Below, in pieces: positions 6,818 through 12,766 of a stretch of 12,766 bases of DNA. Source of the DNA: Lamprocystis purpurea. GTDB taxonomy: Bacteria; Pseudomonadota; Gammaproteobacteria; Chromatiales; Chromatiaceae. The notes beneath the pieces are model-generated. The model was not told where the DNA came from, searched no databases, and saw nothing but the letters and a program-made list of their open reading frames with translations. The translations under genes were made by a program, and so were the position numbers. The DNA is taken from positions 2,334-15,099 of the forward strand of contig DYRB01000022.1 of the NCBI GenBank assembly GCA_020718945.1. The letters are read 5' to 3'. Within the stretch, counting starts at the first letter, position 1. Each line of letters starts with the position of its first letter.

Positions 6818-7352
6818 GGATCTGCTCGCGGTAGTGACGCAGCTCCCCGATGGACTCGCGGATGTCGTCCATGGCCTGGTGCTTGCCGGACTTCTTGAAG
6901 GCCTCCGCCACCCCCGGGGCCCAGCGTTGGGCGAGGATCTTGAGGCTGCTCACGTCCAGGTTGCGGTAATGGAAGTAGGCCTCCAGCCGCGGCATGGTGC
7001 GGGCCAGGAAGCGCCGGTCCTGGCAGATGCTGTTGCCGCACAGGGGCGACTTGCCGGCCGCGACCCAGTCGGCCAGGAAGCTCAGGGTGGCGTGCTCGGC
7101 CCCGGCCTCGTCCCAGGTGCTGGCCCGCACCCGGTCCAACAGCCCGGACTTGCCGTGGTGGCTCTGGTTCCAGTCGTCCATGCCGGCCAGCACCCCCGGG
7201 GGCTGGTGGACGGCGATGACCGGGCCCTCCGCCAGGGGCTCCAACTGGGTGTCGGTGACCAGGGTGGCGATCTCCAGGATGCGGTCCCGGTCCGGGTCTA
7301 GCCCGGTCATCTCCAGGTCTAGCCAGATCAGGTGGGTATCGTTCTGGGCCAT
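6807..7352 (-). CDS. orn: Oligoribonuclease
   Basis: Orn is the 3'-5' exonuclease that finishes RNA decay by degrading very short oligoribonucleotides, including pGpG from cyclic-di-GMP turnover. The 181-residue product equals the E. coli protein in length and keeps the DEDDh residues at the same numbers: D12 and E14 (WLDLEMTGLD), D112 (CGNSICQDRRF), H158 and D163 (KHQAMDDIRESI). The ATG at 7352 is the family start; an upstream in-frame extension runs into the neighbouring gene and is rejected. A GGAAA-like Shine-Dalgarno lies just past the upstream gene's stop, and only 11 bp separate the two genes, so they are probably co-transcribed. orn converges on queG, as in E. coli, but the tRNA-Gly genes found between them there are absent. 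Confidence 0.97.
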   Translation of the reverse strand: MAQNDTHLIWLDLEMTGLDPDRDRILEIATLVTDTQLEPLAEGPVIAVHQPPGVLAGMDDWNQSHHGKSGLLDRVRASTWDEAGAEHATLSFLADWVAAGKSPLCGNSICQDRRFLARTMPRLEAYFHYRNLDVSSLKILAQRWAPGVAEAFKKSGKHQAMDDIRESIGELRHYREQILKV

Positions 7353-7363
7353 GGGGTTTCCGG

Positions 7364-8347
7364 TCAGACCTCGGCGACGATCTTGTCGTAGAAGGCGACA
7401 AAGTCGTCCGGGGTGGGCCCCTCGCGCCACTCGATGGCGGCCCGCGGGTGCTGATTCATCTGGCCGGTGATGTTGTAGGGGATGGACGGGCCCCACTCGA
7501 TCTCCTTGCGCAGGGGGAGCACATAGTTCTGGATGACCTCAATGACGGGGCGGAGGTTGAACTTGGGGTTGCGCAGGAAGCCCAGCAGCAGCTCGGTGTG
7601 GCAGTTACCCGCCCCACGGCCGAACCCGAATAGGGTCGAGTCCACCCGGTTGCAGCCCAGGATGATGGCCTCGATGGTGTTGGCGAAGGCCAGTTGCAGG
7701 TTGTTGTGGGCGTGGATACCGATCTCCTTGCCGGTCCCGGCCAGGGCCTCGGAGTACTTGCGGTAGAGCCGGTCCACCTGCTCCCGGTACAGGTAACCGA
7801 AGCTGTCCACGATCACCATGGTGCCGGCGGGCGTGGGGGCTATGGCATCGAGCACCGTGTCGATCTCGGTCTCGGTGATGCCAGACACGGCCATCAGATT
7901 GGCGGTGGTCTCGTAACCCAGGCCGTTGGCATGCTGAATCATGTCCACCGCCTCGGAGACCTGATGGGCGTAGAAGGCGACCCGGATCATGTCGAGCGGG
8001 CTCTCGGCGGCCGGGACCAACTGGGTCTCCCAGTCGCTCTTGCCCGCATCGGCCATGGCGGCGAGCTTGAGCCCGGTCTTCTCGAAGCTGTGGTCGCCCA
8101 CCACGCGCGTCAGGTCGGCCTCGTCGCAATGCCGCCAGGGGCCGTACTTCTCCGTCGGGAAGATGCGCTTAGAGTTCTTGTAGCCGATCTCCATGTAATC
8201 GATGCCGGCCTCGACGCAGGCGCGGTAGACGGCGCCGACGAAGGCATCGGTGAAGCGATGGCCGTTGACCAGGCCCCCGTCGCGGATGGTGCAATCGAGC
8301 ACCTTGAGCTCGGGTCTGTAGGTAATCCAGGGGGCCTTGTCGGACAT
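7364..8347 (-). CDS. HMGL-like (DRE-TIM) aldolase family protein, substrate unknown
   Basis: A 327-residue TIM-barrel protein of the HMGL-like family, nearest in character to 4-hydroxy-2-oxovalerate aldolases. Visible family features are LDCTIRDGG (17-25, with R22 and the metal-ligand D23), IGYKNSKRIF (54-63), the metal-binding IHAHNN (211-216; H212, H214) and GFGRGAGNCHTELLLG (241-256). In the well-studied aldolase BphI the catalytic His lies four residues after the Arg; here that position is L26, so classical hydroxy-oxovalerate aldolase activity is doubtful (alignment from memory). No acetaldehyde dehydrogenase partner or meta-cleavage gene is adjacent. Close family members are often annotated only as aldolase-domain proteins. 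The ATG at 8347 has GGAGAG six bases upstream. It lies 11 bp upstream of orn on the same strand and diverges from the PAS-GGDEF gene. Confidence 0.85.
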   Translation of the reverse strand: MSDKAPWITYRPELKVLDCTIRDGGLVNGHRFTDAFVGAVYRACVEAGIDYMEIGYKNSKRIFPTEKYGPWRHCDEADLTRVVGDHSFEKTGLKLAAMADAGKSDWETQLVPAAESPLDMIRVAFYAHQVSEAVDMIQHANGLGYETTANLMAVSGITETEIDTVLDAIAPTPAGTMVIVDSFGYLYREQVDRLYRKYSEALAGTGKEIGIHAHNNLQLAFANTIEAIILGCNRVDSTLFGFGRGAGNCHTELLLGFLRNPKFNLRPVIEVIQNYVLPLRKEIEWGPSIPYNITGQMNQHPRAAIEWREGPTPDDFVAFYDKIVAEV

Positions 8348-8709
8348 GGGTCGCTCTCCGCGGGGATGGGAATCGGACGGGCATTTTCGCCGCCCCGGGG
8401 CCGCGGGACAAGGACGGCGGCGGGCGCGCCAACCGGGGCGGCTCCGGGCGATTGATTCTCGGCCCCCTAGGGCATTACCCTTAGCCCCGCAACGCGGCTG
8501 ACCTGGGACGCACCCCCGGAGCGCCGCAAGCGCTACCAGGTGGGGGAGCGCTCCCAGGGTCCGCCAGGATCCGACCGCCCGGTCTGATCGCAGGCAGTAC
8601 GCACGGGCGATTGGGGAATTTCGAGCCCGCCCCAGGGAGGCGAGGCACCATCCCGGTCGCCGACTCCATGCCGAGCACCGGCGCAACGAGACACAGGAGC
8701 CCGACTTCG
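8348..8709. other. Divergent intergenic region with a 12-bp palindrome
   Basis: These 362 bp separate the divergent aldolase and PAS-GGDEF genes and should hold both promoters. The only strong symmetric sequence is GGGAGCGCTCCC (8544-8555), a perfect palindrome with a second AGCGCT at 8529-8534. On the plus strand TTGATT (8452-8457) and TACCCT (8476-8481), 18 bp apart, are a poor sigma-70 match. Open frames running through the region from either gene lack family support. No RNA gene is seen. Confidence 0.4.
8695..8699 (+). promoter_or_regulatory. Shine-Dalgarno AGGAG deciding the PAS-GGDEF start
   Basis: AGGAG lies 10 bases before the ATG at 8710. The other in-frame candidates, an ATG at 8668 and a TTG at 8611, have no comparable site. 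Starting at 8710 also places a basic N-terminal region directly before the hydrophobic signal segment. Confidence 0.65.
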
Positions 8710-10362
8710 ATGCGTACACCCAGCCACCGCGGCGCCCGCCCGCCCGCAGGCCGTCTCCGACCCACCAGCGCCCTGGCAGCCTTGGGCCTTGCCCTGATCC
8801 TGACCAGCGGGTGGGTGGGTTCGCCGGTCGCGCTGGCGGCACCGGAACTACCCGAAGCGCTGGCAGCGACCGGCAACGCCGCCAAGCCCGAGATCGAGCA
8901 GATCCGCGAGTATTGCGCCCGCCTCAGCCACGCCTCGGCGCGTAACGTCATGGTCATAGGTGGCGTCGCCTTGGCGGCCATAGTCCTGGTGCTGTTCTAC
9001 ACCGGGAACCAGCGCAAGGCCAAGGCGCGGGCCCTGGCCGACCTGCACGACTGCGAGGCGGCCTGGCGCCTGGTGGCAAACTCCGCCCAGGACGCGGTGG
9101 TCGCGGGCAACGAACGCGGCGAGATTACTTACTGGAACCCCGCCGCCGAGGCCCTGTTCGGCATCAGCCGGGACCAGGCCCTGGGGCGACCCCTGCCCAG
9201 CCTGTTCGCCGACGCCTCCGGCCTGGCCCCGGACTATCGGGACCTGTTGCTGCCCGACCACCAGACCGAGGCCAAGGACCCGGCCAAACCCGGGACCCTG
9301 GAGGCGGTGCACAACCAGGGCCACCGCATCCCGGTGCGGACCACCTTCGTCCCCCTGCGGCGGGACCAGCCCCAGCGCACCGTCGGCCTGATCCGCCAGG
9401 GATGCTCCTCTATCGAGCGCGCCTACCAGCCGGAGGCGGCCAACGTCATTATCGAGAACGCCGCCGAGGGCATCAGCATCACCGACGCCGCCGGGGTGAT
9501 ACTGCGGGTCAATCCGGCCTACTGCCAACTGACCGGTTACACCCCAGAGGAGGTGATCGGCAAGACGTCGCGCATCCTCAACTCCGGCCGCCACGACCGC
9601 ACCTTTTTCGAGGCCATGTGGCGGGCCCTGGTCAACGAGGGGCGCTGGGAGGGAAAAATCTGGAACCGGCGCAAGGACGGCTCCCTGTTCCTGGAGCATC
9701 TGGTCGTGGCCGCCCTGCGCGACAGCACGGGGACCACGACCCACTACGTAGGGATGGTCACCGACGTCACCCACAAGGGCCTGGACCCGGCCCAGATCGG
9801 CCAACTCGCCTTCTACGACCCGCTGACCGGCCTGGCCACCCGGGCCCTGCTCATCGACCACCTGCGCGAGGCGGTGCGGCGCTCCGAACGCACCGGGCGC
9901 CACGTCGCCCTGTTCTACATCAACCTGGACAACTTCAGCGCCATCATTACCGAGCACGGCCACGCGGTGGGCGACGCCCTGATCAAGGAATACGCCGAGC
10001 GTCTGGAGTCCAGGGTGCGCCGGGACGACACCGTGGCCCGCCCCGGCGGCGACGAGTTCGCCCTGATCCTGCGCGAACTGGCGAGCATCCCCGACGTACC
10101 ACCGATCGCCGACAAGCTCCTGGCCCGCCTCGCCGAGCCCTTGCAGATCAACGGCCGGAGCCTGTCCCTCAAGGCCAGCATGGGTATTGCCCTCTACCCT
10201 GACCACGGGAACGAACTCGAGGTGCTGGTCGGCCTGGCCAAGGACGCCATGACCCGGGCCAAGGCCGCCGGCAAGGACCGCTGGGTCATGTACCAACCCC
10301 AGGAGACAGCGGTGCCCCAGGCCGCCACCCCCACCAACCCACCGGAGCCGACCGCACCATGA
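8710..10362 (+). CDS. Membrane-anchored PAS-PAS-GGDEF protein, catalytic core possibly degenerate
   Basis: GGDEF proteins make or sense cyclic-di-GMP. The 550-residue product has a hydrophobic signal or anchor segment (about 20-44, ending ALAAP), a short periplasmic stretch (45-78) and a transmembrane helix (79-97). Cytoplasmic PAS domains follow (about 115-230 and 240-355), then a GGDEF domain (about 360-530). The second PAS is typical (NAAEGISITD, VNPAYCQLTGYTPEEVIG). The GGDEF loop is intact (RPGGDEF, 444-450), and the inhibitory site RxxD is present (R437-D440). The nucleotide-binding segment is altered: against PleD, the first metal Asp is N405, the guanine-contacting Asn is I413, the Lys before it is S410, and the usual ADxAMY reads AKDAMT (510-515). 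D422 is kept. Synthesis activity is therefore doubtful while cyclic-di-GMP binding is possible. No EAL domain. The tail is Pro/Thr-rich. Its stop overlaps the next gene's start by four bases. Confidence 0.93.
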   Translation: MRTPSHRGARPPAGRLRPTSALAALGLALILTSGWVGSPVALAAPELPEALAATGNAAKPEIEQIREYCARLSHASARNVMVIGGVALAAIVLVLFYTGNQRKAKARALADLHDCEAAWRLVANSAQDAVVAGNERGEITYWNPAAEALFGISRDQALGRPLPSLFADASGLAPDYRDLLLPDHQTEAKDPAKPGTLEAVHNQGHRIPVRTTFVPLRRDQPQRTVGLIRQGCSSIERAYQPEAANVIIENAAEGISITDAAGVILRVNPAYCQLTGYTPEEVIGKTSRILNSGRHDRTFFEAMWRALVNEGRWEGKIWNRRKDGSLFLEHLVVAALRDSTGTTTHYVGMVTDVTHKGLDPAQIGQLAFYDPLTGLATRALLIDHLREAVRRSERTGRHVALFYINLDNFSAIITEHGHAVGDALIKEYAERLESRVRRDDTVARPGGDEFALILRELASIPDVPPIADKLLARLAEPLQINGRSLSLKASMGIALYPDHGNELEVLVGLAKDAMTRAKAAGKDRWVMYQPQETAVPQAATPTNPPEPTAP

Positions 10363-10754
10363 ACCCGAGGATGGTCCCTGCCCTGGCCCTGCTCGCCCTG
10401 CTCGCCCCGGCCCCCGCGGCCCAGGCGTTCTTCAAATGCATGCCCATCCATGGCAACTGGTGTGGGCCCGGCCACCCCTCCCAGGGCTTCCCGCCGCCGG
10501 TGGATGCCTACGACGCCGCCTGTATGCACCATGACCTGTGCACCGCTGGTCCCGGACCCACCGGCGCCTGCGACTACCAGTTCGTCGGCGAGGTACGGGC
10601 CCTGGCCGCCCAGCTCGGCTATCTGCCGCGACCCATCCAATGGGCCGAGTACGCCATCCGGGTCAAGTCCGGCGGGTCCTGGGGCGACATGCCCATGCCC
10701 ACCCCCTGGGACGCCATGGGCGTCCTGTCGAGCCTGGCCGCGCCCTGCTGGTAA
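10359..10754 (+). CDS. Secreted phospholipase A2-like protein
   Basis: A 131-residue protein with a Sec signal peptide (1-23, ending AQA) and a 108-residue mature part with six cysteines (27, 35, 55, 61, 71, 130). GNWCGPGHPSQG (32-43) resembles the calcium-binding loop of secreted phospholipase A2. DAACMHHDLC (52-61) matches the active-site signature CxxHDxC, with H58 as catalytic His and D59 as calcium ligand. CD at 71-72 fits the second cysteine-aspartate site. The family hydrolyses the sn-2 ester of phospholipids, so periplasmic or extracellular action on membranes is the natural proposal; activity is not shown. The ATG overlaps the PAS-GGDEF stop (ATGA), so the two genes are probably co-translated. 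It might instead be an inactive fold relative, but the key His and Asp residues are present. Confidence 0.8.
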   Translation: MNPRMVPALALLALLAPAPAAQAFFKCMPIHGNWCGPGHPSQGFPPPVDAYDAACMHHDLCTAGPGPTGACDYQFVGEVRALAAQLGYLPRPIQWAEYAIRVKSGGSWGDMPMPTPWDAMGVLSSLAAPCW

Positions 10755-10767
10755 ACGCAGCTACCCC

Positions 10768-10926
10768 AAAAAGGACAATTCAGCCGCAAATGAACGCAAA
10801 TGGACGCAAATAAACAAGGACTTCGTCTCGGTTTCCGGTTCACCCTGCGGGTGACCTGCGGACTCTGCCTAACTGACTGACCCATTTGCGTAAATTTGCG
10901 TAATTTGCGGCCGCATTGCCCTTTCT
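10768..10926. repeat. Inverted-repeat element, copy B, with phased CGCAAA motifs
   Basis: Second copy of the element at 5551-5696, in the same orientation. The left arm (10768-10811) and right arm (10884-10926) are imperfect inverted repeats starting AAAAAGGACAATTC and ending GCATTGCCCTTTCT. CGCAAA lies at 10785, 10795 and 10805, and TTTGCG at 10885, 10895 and 10904; one base is missing between the last two. The centre repeats the CCTGCGG pair and the GACTTCGT-like stretch of copy A. It fills the gap between two convergent genes, starting 13 bp after the phospholipase-like stop and ending 4 bp before the stop of the opposite gene. A transcript from either side would form a long hairpin, so it may act as a bidirectional 3' end. 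No clear target-site duplication is seen. Confidence 0.8.
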
Positions 10927-10930
10927 AGGC

Positions 10931-11668
10931 TCATAGGTCGAGCCGCCCGCGCAGCCCCTCCAGCCAGTCCCTGGCCCCCATGACCCGCGCCTCCAGGGCT
11001 TGGGTATCCCAACCCTGGTCCCGCCCGGCCTCGATCACCGGCGTCAGGCTCGGGGCCGGGTAGGCCGCCACCAGCACCGCCGCCAGCATGGCCAGGCTCG
11101 CCCAGGGCGACGCCAGGCTGAACGGCTTGAGCGCCGTGCCAAAGGAGCGCCGCAGGCGATTGCCCCACAGATCGACGCTCGCCAATTCGTCCAGGCACAG
11201 GTGGGTCAGGTAGCCCAGGGCCACAAAGCCCCCGGCGAGCCAGGCATCCAGGGCCGGCGCCCCGAGCAGGTGGTAGGCCAGGTCCGTCGTGATCAGGGCC
11301 ACCAGGACCACCGCCAGCCAGGAGTGCCAGACCCCGCGATGCACCGTCAGGCGCGCAAAGGCCTCGAAGAACCCGTAGCGCACCAACAGATAGGTCGCGA
11401 CCCAGACCTGGGCCACATCGAGCAGCCGCAGCCGGCCCACCAGGGCGAAGGCGACCACGAAGGCGAGCACCACCGCCAGCAGGCCGAAGAAGCCGCGTAT
11501 CGGCTTGGAGGCATTGGCGTCGATGTCCGGCAGCAGGCCCCCGGCCACGCCGAGGAAGAAACAGGTCTGGGTCGCCTGGGGCCCCGCCAGGCCGCTGGCG
11601 TGCAGCCCCAGGGCCGCCACCCCGCTGACCAGGGCGGCGCCGTAGAGGTGGGTGACGAAGCTGGCCAT
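10931..11668 (-). CDS. YdjM/DUF457-like membrane-bound putative metal-dependent hydrolase
   Basis: The 245-residue protein has several hydrophobic helices (about 9-25, 35-47, 60-78, 84-97, 114-135, 140-157, 188-204). It also has the polar motifs of the YdjM/DUF457 family: SFVTHLYG (3-10), LLPDIDANASKP (45-56), HRGVWHSW (110-117) and YLTHLCLDEL (153-162). These His and Asp residues are thought to bind metal at the membrane face; the substrate is unknown, and E. coli YdjM is an SOS-regulated gene. No LexA-box-like site was recognised upstream here. The ATG at 11668 is chosen because MASFVTH fits the family start; no good Shine-Dalgarno is present, and a TTG at 11698 is an alternative. A probable 43-residue ORF ends 13 bp upstream. 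The stop codon lies four bases from inverted-repeat element copy B. Confidence 0.85.
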   Translation of the reverse strand: MASFVTHLYGAALVSGVAALGLHASGLAGPQATQTCFFLGVAGGLLPDIDANASKPIRGFFGLLAVVLAFVVAFALVGRLRLLDVAQVWVATYLLVRYGFFEAFARLTVHRGVWHSWLAVVLVALITTDLAYHLLGAPALDAWLAGGFVALGYLTHLCLDELASVDLWGNRLRRSFGTALKPFSLASPWASLAMLAAVLVAAYPAPSLTPVIEAGRDQGWDTQALEARVMGARDWLEGLRGRLDL

Positions 11669-11681
11669 CGGGGGAGAGCGT

Positions 11682-11813
11682 TCAGTCCCTGGTGGCAAAC
11701 TCCGCCGCCCACCGGGCGCGGCGCAGGCGATGCAGGGGCGAGAGCAGCACCGCTACCACCTCCGCCACCCCCATGCCCTGGAGCAGCTGCGTCCAGCGGT
11801 CGTCGGGGTTCAT
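11682..11813 (-). CDS. Small ORF, 43 residues, hypothetical
   Basis: An ATG-initiated frame of 43 codons ends 13 bp before the YdjM-like gene on the same strand. The product begins MNPDDRWTQLLQGMGVAEVV, has one hydrophobic stretch (about 15-25) and then a basic segment (HRLRRARW). Nearly every third codon position is G or C, which matches the confirmed genes around it and favours coding. Against it, no Shine-Dalgarno is visible and I recognise no family. It may be a small membrane-associated protein coupled to the downstream gene, or a chance frame in GC-rich DNA. Confidence 0.4.
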   Translation of the reverse strand: MNPDDRWTQLLQGMGVAEVVAVLLSPLHRLRRARWAAEFATRD

Positions 11814-11891
11814 GGGGTTGTGCTGGCGGGGACCTGTGATGGTTGAGTGGGAAACGACGGGCTGCGGCAGGCTAGGGGCCGTCCCCCAGGG

Positions 11892-12479
11892 TCAGGACCA
11901 AAGCTCGGCAACCTGAATCCGCAACTCCGGCAGCAGAACCGGCGCGATGTACTGGTCCGGGTCAGGCAGCAGGACCTGACGATAGCCCGAGGGACCCGGG
12001 TCGCGATACACCTCGATGCGGCGCTTCTGGATGTCGATAAGCCAGGTCTCGGGGACACCCTGGGCGGCATAGAGCGGGATCTTGGTGTTACGGTCGTAAC
12101 TCAGCGAGCTATCCCCGATCTCGACGACGAGGAGGGTATCCGCCGGGGTGGGATTGCCCTGTTCGTAGAAGTCACCGCGGGGACGCAGGAGCATCAGGTC
12201 GGGCTCGGGCTCGGAGTGCTCCGGGAGGGTCAGCGGGTCCTGGACGGCGACTAGGGCCTGACCCTGGGCGCGCAGTGAGAACAGCCGATTGAGTCGCTTG
12301 TTCTTGCCCGCGTGGCCGGCACTGATGGGCGGCATGGCGTGCAACTCCCCCTGGATCAACTCGACGTGCTCGTCTTCGGCGAAGATGCCTGCCTCAATCA
12401 TGCGATGGAAGCTATCCACCTTCAGGTGGTACCTCCCAGGCTCGGTCACTGGCTTAGGGTTGGGTGCAATGCCGGTCAT
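11892..12479 (-). CDS. Uma2 family (DUF820) putative restriction endonuclease-like protein
   Basis: The 195-residue product has the Uma2/DUF820 pattern: GIFAEDEHVELIQGEL (31-46), PEPDLMLLRP (91-100), LLVVEIGDSSLSYDRNTK (116-133), and YAAQGVPETWLID (137-149). E44, D94, E120 and K133 are candidate PD-(D/E)XK nuclease-fold residues. Members are common, in many copies, in cyanobacteria and some proteobacteria; their role is unknown, and nuclease activity is inferred from fold. The ATG at 12479 suits family length; in-frame codons further upstream lack family-like sequence. No Shine-Dalgarno is obvious. It is 78 bp upstream of the small ORF start. There is no visible restriction-modification partner. 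Confidence 0.85.
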   Translation of the reverse strand: MTGIAPNPKPVTEPGRYHLKVDSFHRMIEAGIFAEDEHVELIQGELHAMPPISAGHAGKNKRLNRLFSLRAQGQALVAVQDPLTLPEHSEPEPDLMLLRPRGDFYEQGNPTPADTLLVVEIGDSSLSYDRNTKIPLYAAQGVPETWLIDIQKRRIEVYRDPGPSGYRQVLLPDPDQYIAPVLLPELRIQVAELWS

Positions 12480-12717
12480 TAGTGTCGTTGTCCGCCAGGT
12501 TGGATACCGCCGATCTAGCCGCTTCTCGCCCGTGCGGTCTTGCCGCAGGCTACGCCGCGCCTCCCTACCCGTCAACCCATGGGCTGGTCTCGTCCCCCTG
12601 GAACCGTTCCGCGAAGAGGTTATGAAATCAGGCGCCAAGGCGACACTTGCAGGCTTGGACGCAGGGGCCGGGTGGGCGAGGCCTTAGCATGGGGCGGGAT
12701 CGGGCCATACGCCCGGC
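12480..12717. other. Upstream region of the Uma2 gene, no gene recognised
   Basis: I see no coding frame with family support, no RNA gene and no convincing promoter. The Uma2 frame stays open on the minus strand to 12638, but the added residues are Arg/Gly-rich and unlike the family, so I treat them as untranslated. Confidence 0.4.
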
Positions 12718-12766
12718 GGGACGCCGGGGGACCCAGTGGCCGGCAAGATGCCGGCGCTCCGACGCC
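12718..12766. repeat. Single copy of the GC-rich hairpin repeat at the right window end
   Basis: Bases 12718-12760 align with 13-54 of the left-end array over their whole length, in the same orientation, with a few substitutions and one extra base. GCCGGCA (12739-12745), loop AGA and TGCCGGC (12749-12755) form a perfect hairpin. The outer stem pair adjacent to the loop is A-T here and G-C in the left array, so pairing is preserved by a double change. The repeat may continue beyond the window. Confidence 0.75.

Noticed and set aside
7353..7496. N-terminal extension of Orn.
   Set aside because: The extra 48 residues overlap the aldolase gene out of frame, and the catalytic residue numbers match E. 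coli only from the ATG at 7352.
8348..8842. 165-residue N-terminal extension of the aldolase-like protein.
   Set aside because: The sequence is Arg/Gly-rich with no family similarity, and a good GGAGAG site precedes the ATG at 8347.
11682..12479. Small ORF plus Uma2 protein as a toxin-antitoxin or restriction system.
   Set aside because: There is no overlap, no recognised antitoxin or methylase, and Uma2 genes usually occur alone; gene adjacency is not enough.

Overview
The window is very GC-rich DNA with strongly G/C-ending codons. It looks like a chromosomal segment of a gammaproteobacterium. A purple sulfur bacterium (Chromatiales) is my best guess, but it is an inference from gene order, codon use and the dispersed repeats; no rRNA or photosynthesis gene confirms it. 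No tRNA, rRNA, CRISPR array, transposase or integrase gene was found.

Left half (141-7352): a housekeeping block with the same order and orientation as the orn / queG / nnr-tsaE-amiB-mutL region of Escherichia coli. On the minus strand nnr (NAD(P)H-hydrate repair), tsaE (tRNA t6A synthesis), an AmiB-type peptidoglycan amidase and mutL (mismatch repair) follow one another. nnr and tsaE overlap by one base. queG (queuosine synthesis) is divergent on the plus strand, and orn (oligoribonuclease) converges on it with an 11-base overlap. The miaA gene that follows mutL in E. coli is not next to it here; repeats are.

Middle (7364-10754): an orphan DRE-TIM aldolase-like gene lies 11 bases upstream of orn, probably in one transcript. 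Divergent from it is the most interesting pair in the window. One gene encodes a membrane-anchored PAS-PAS-GGDEF protein whose GGDEF loop and inhibitory site look intact but whose metal and guanine contacts are substituted. The other encodes a small secreted phospholipase A2-like protein whose start codon overlaps the GGDEF stop codon (ATGA).

Right part (10931-12479): a YdjM/DUF457-like membrane protein preceded by a probable 43-residue ORF, then a Uma2-family (PD-(D/E)XK-like) protein, all on the minus strand.

Repeats sit in most of the gaps between transcription units. (i) A GC-rich hairpin repeat of about 43 bp occurs at both ends of the window, with a compensatory base change in its stem. 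(ii) Two copies of an approximately 150-bp inverted-repeat element carry three CGCAAA motifs per arm at 10-bp spacing, one copy between divergent genes and one between convergent genes. (iii) A 7-bp tandem repeat abuts the nnr start codon. (iv) A short hairpin begins immediately after the amiB stop codon.
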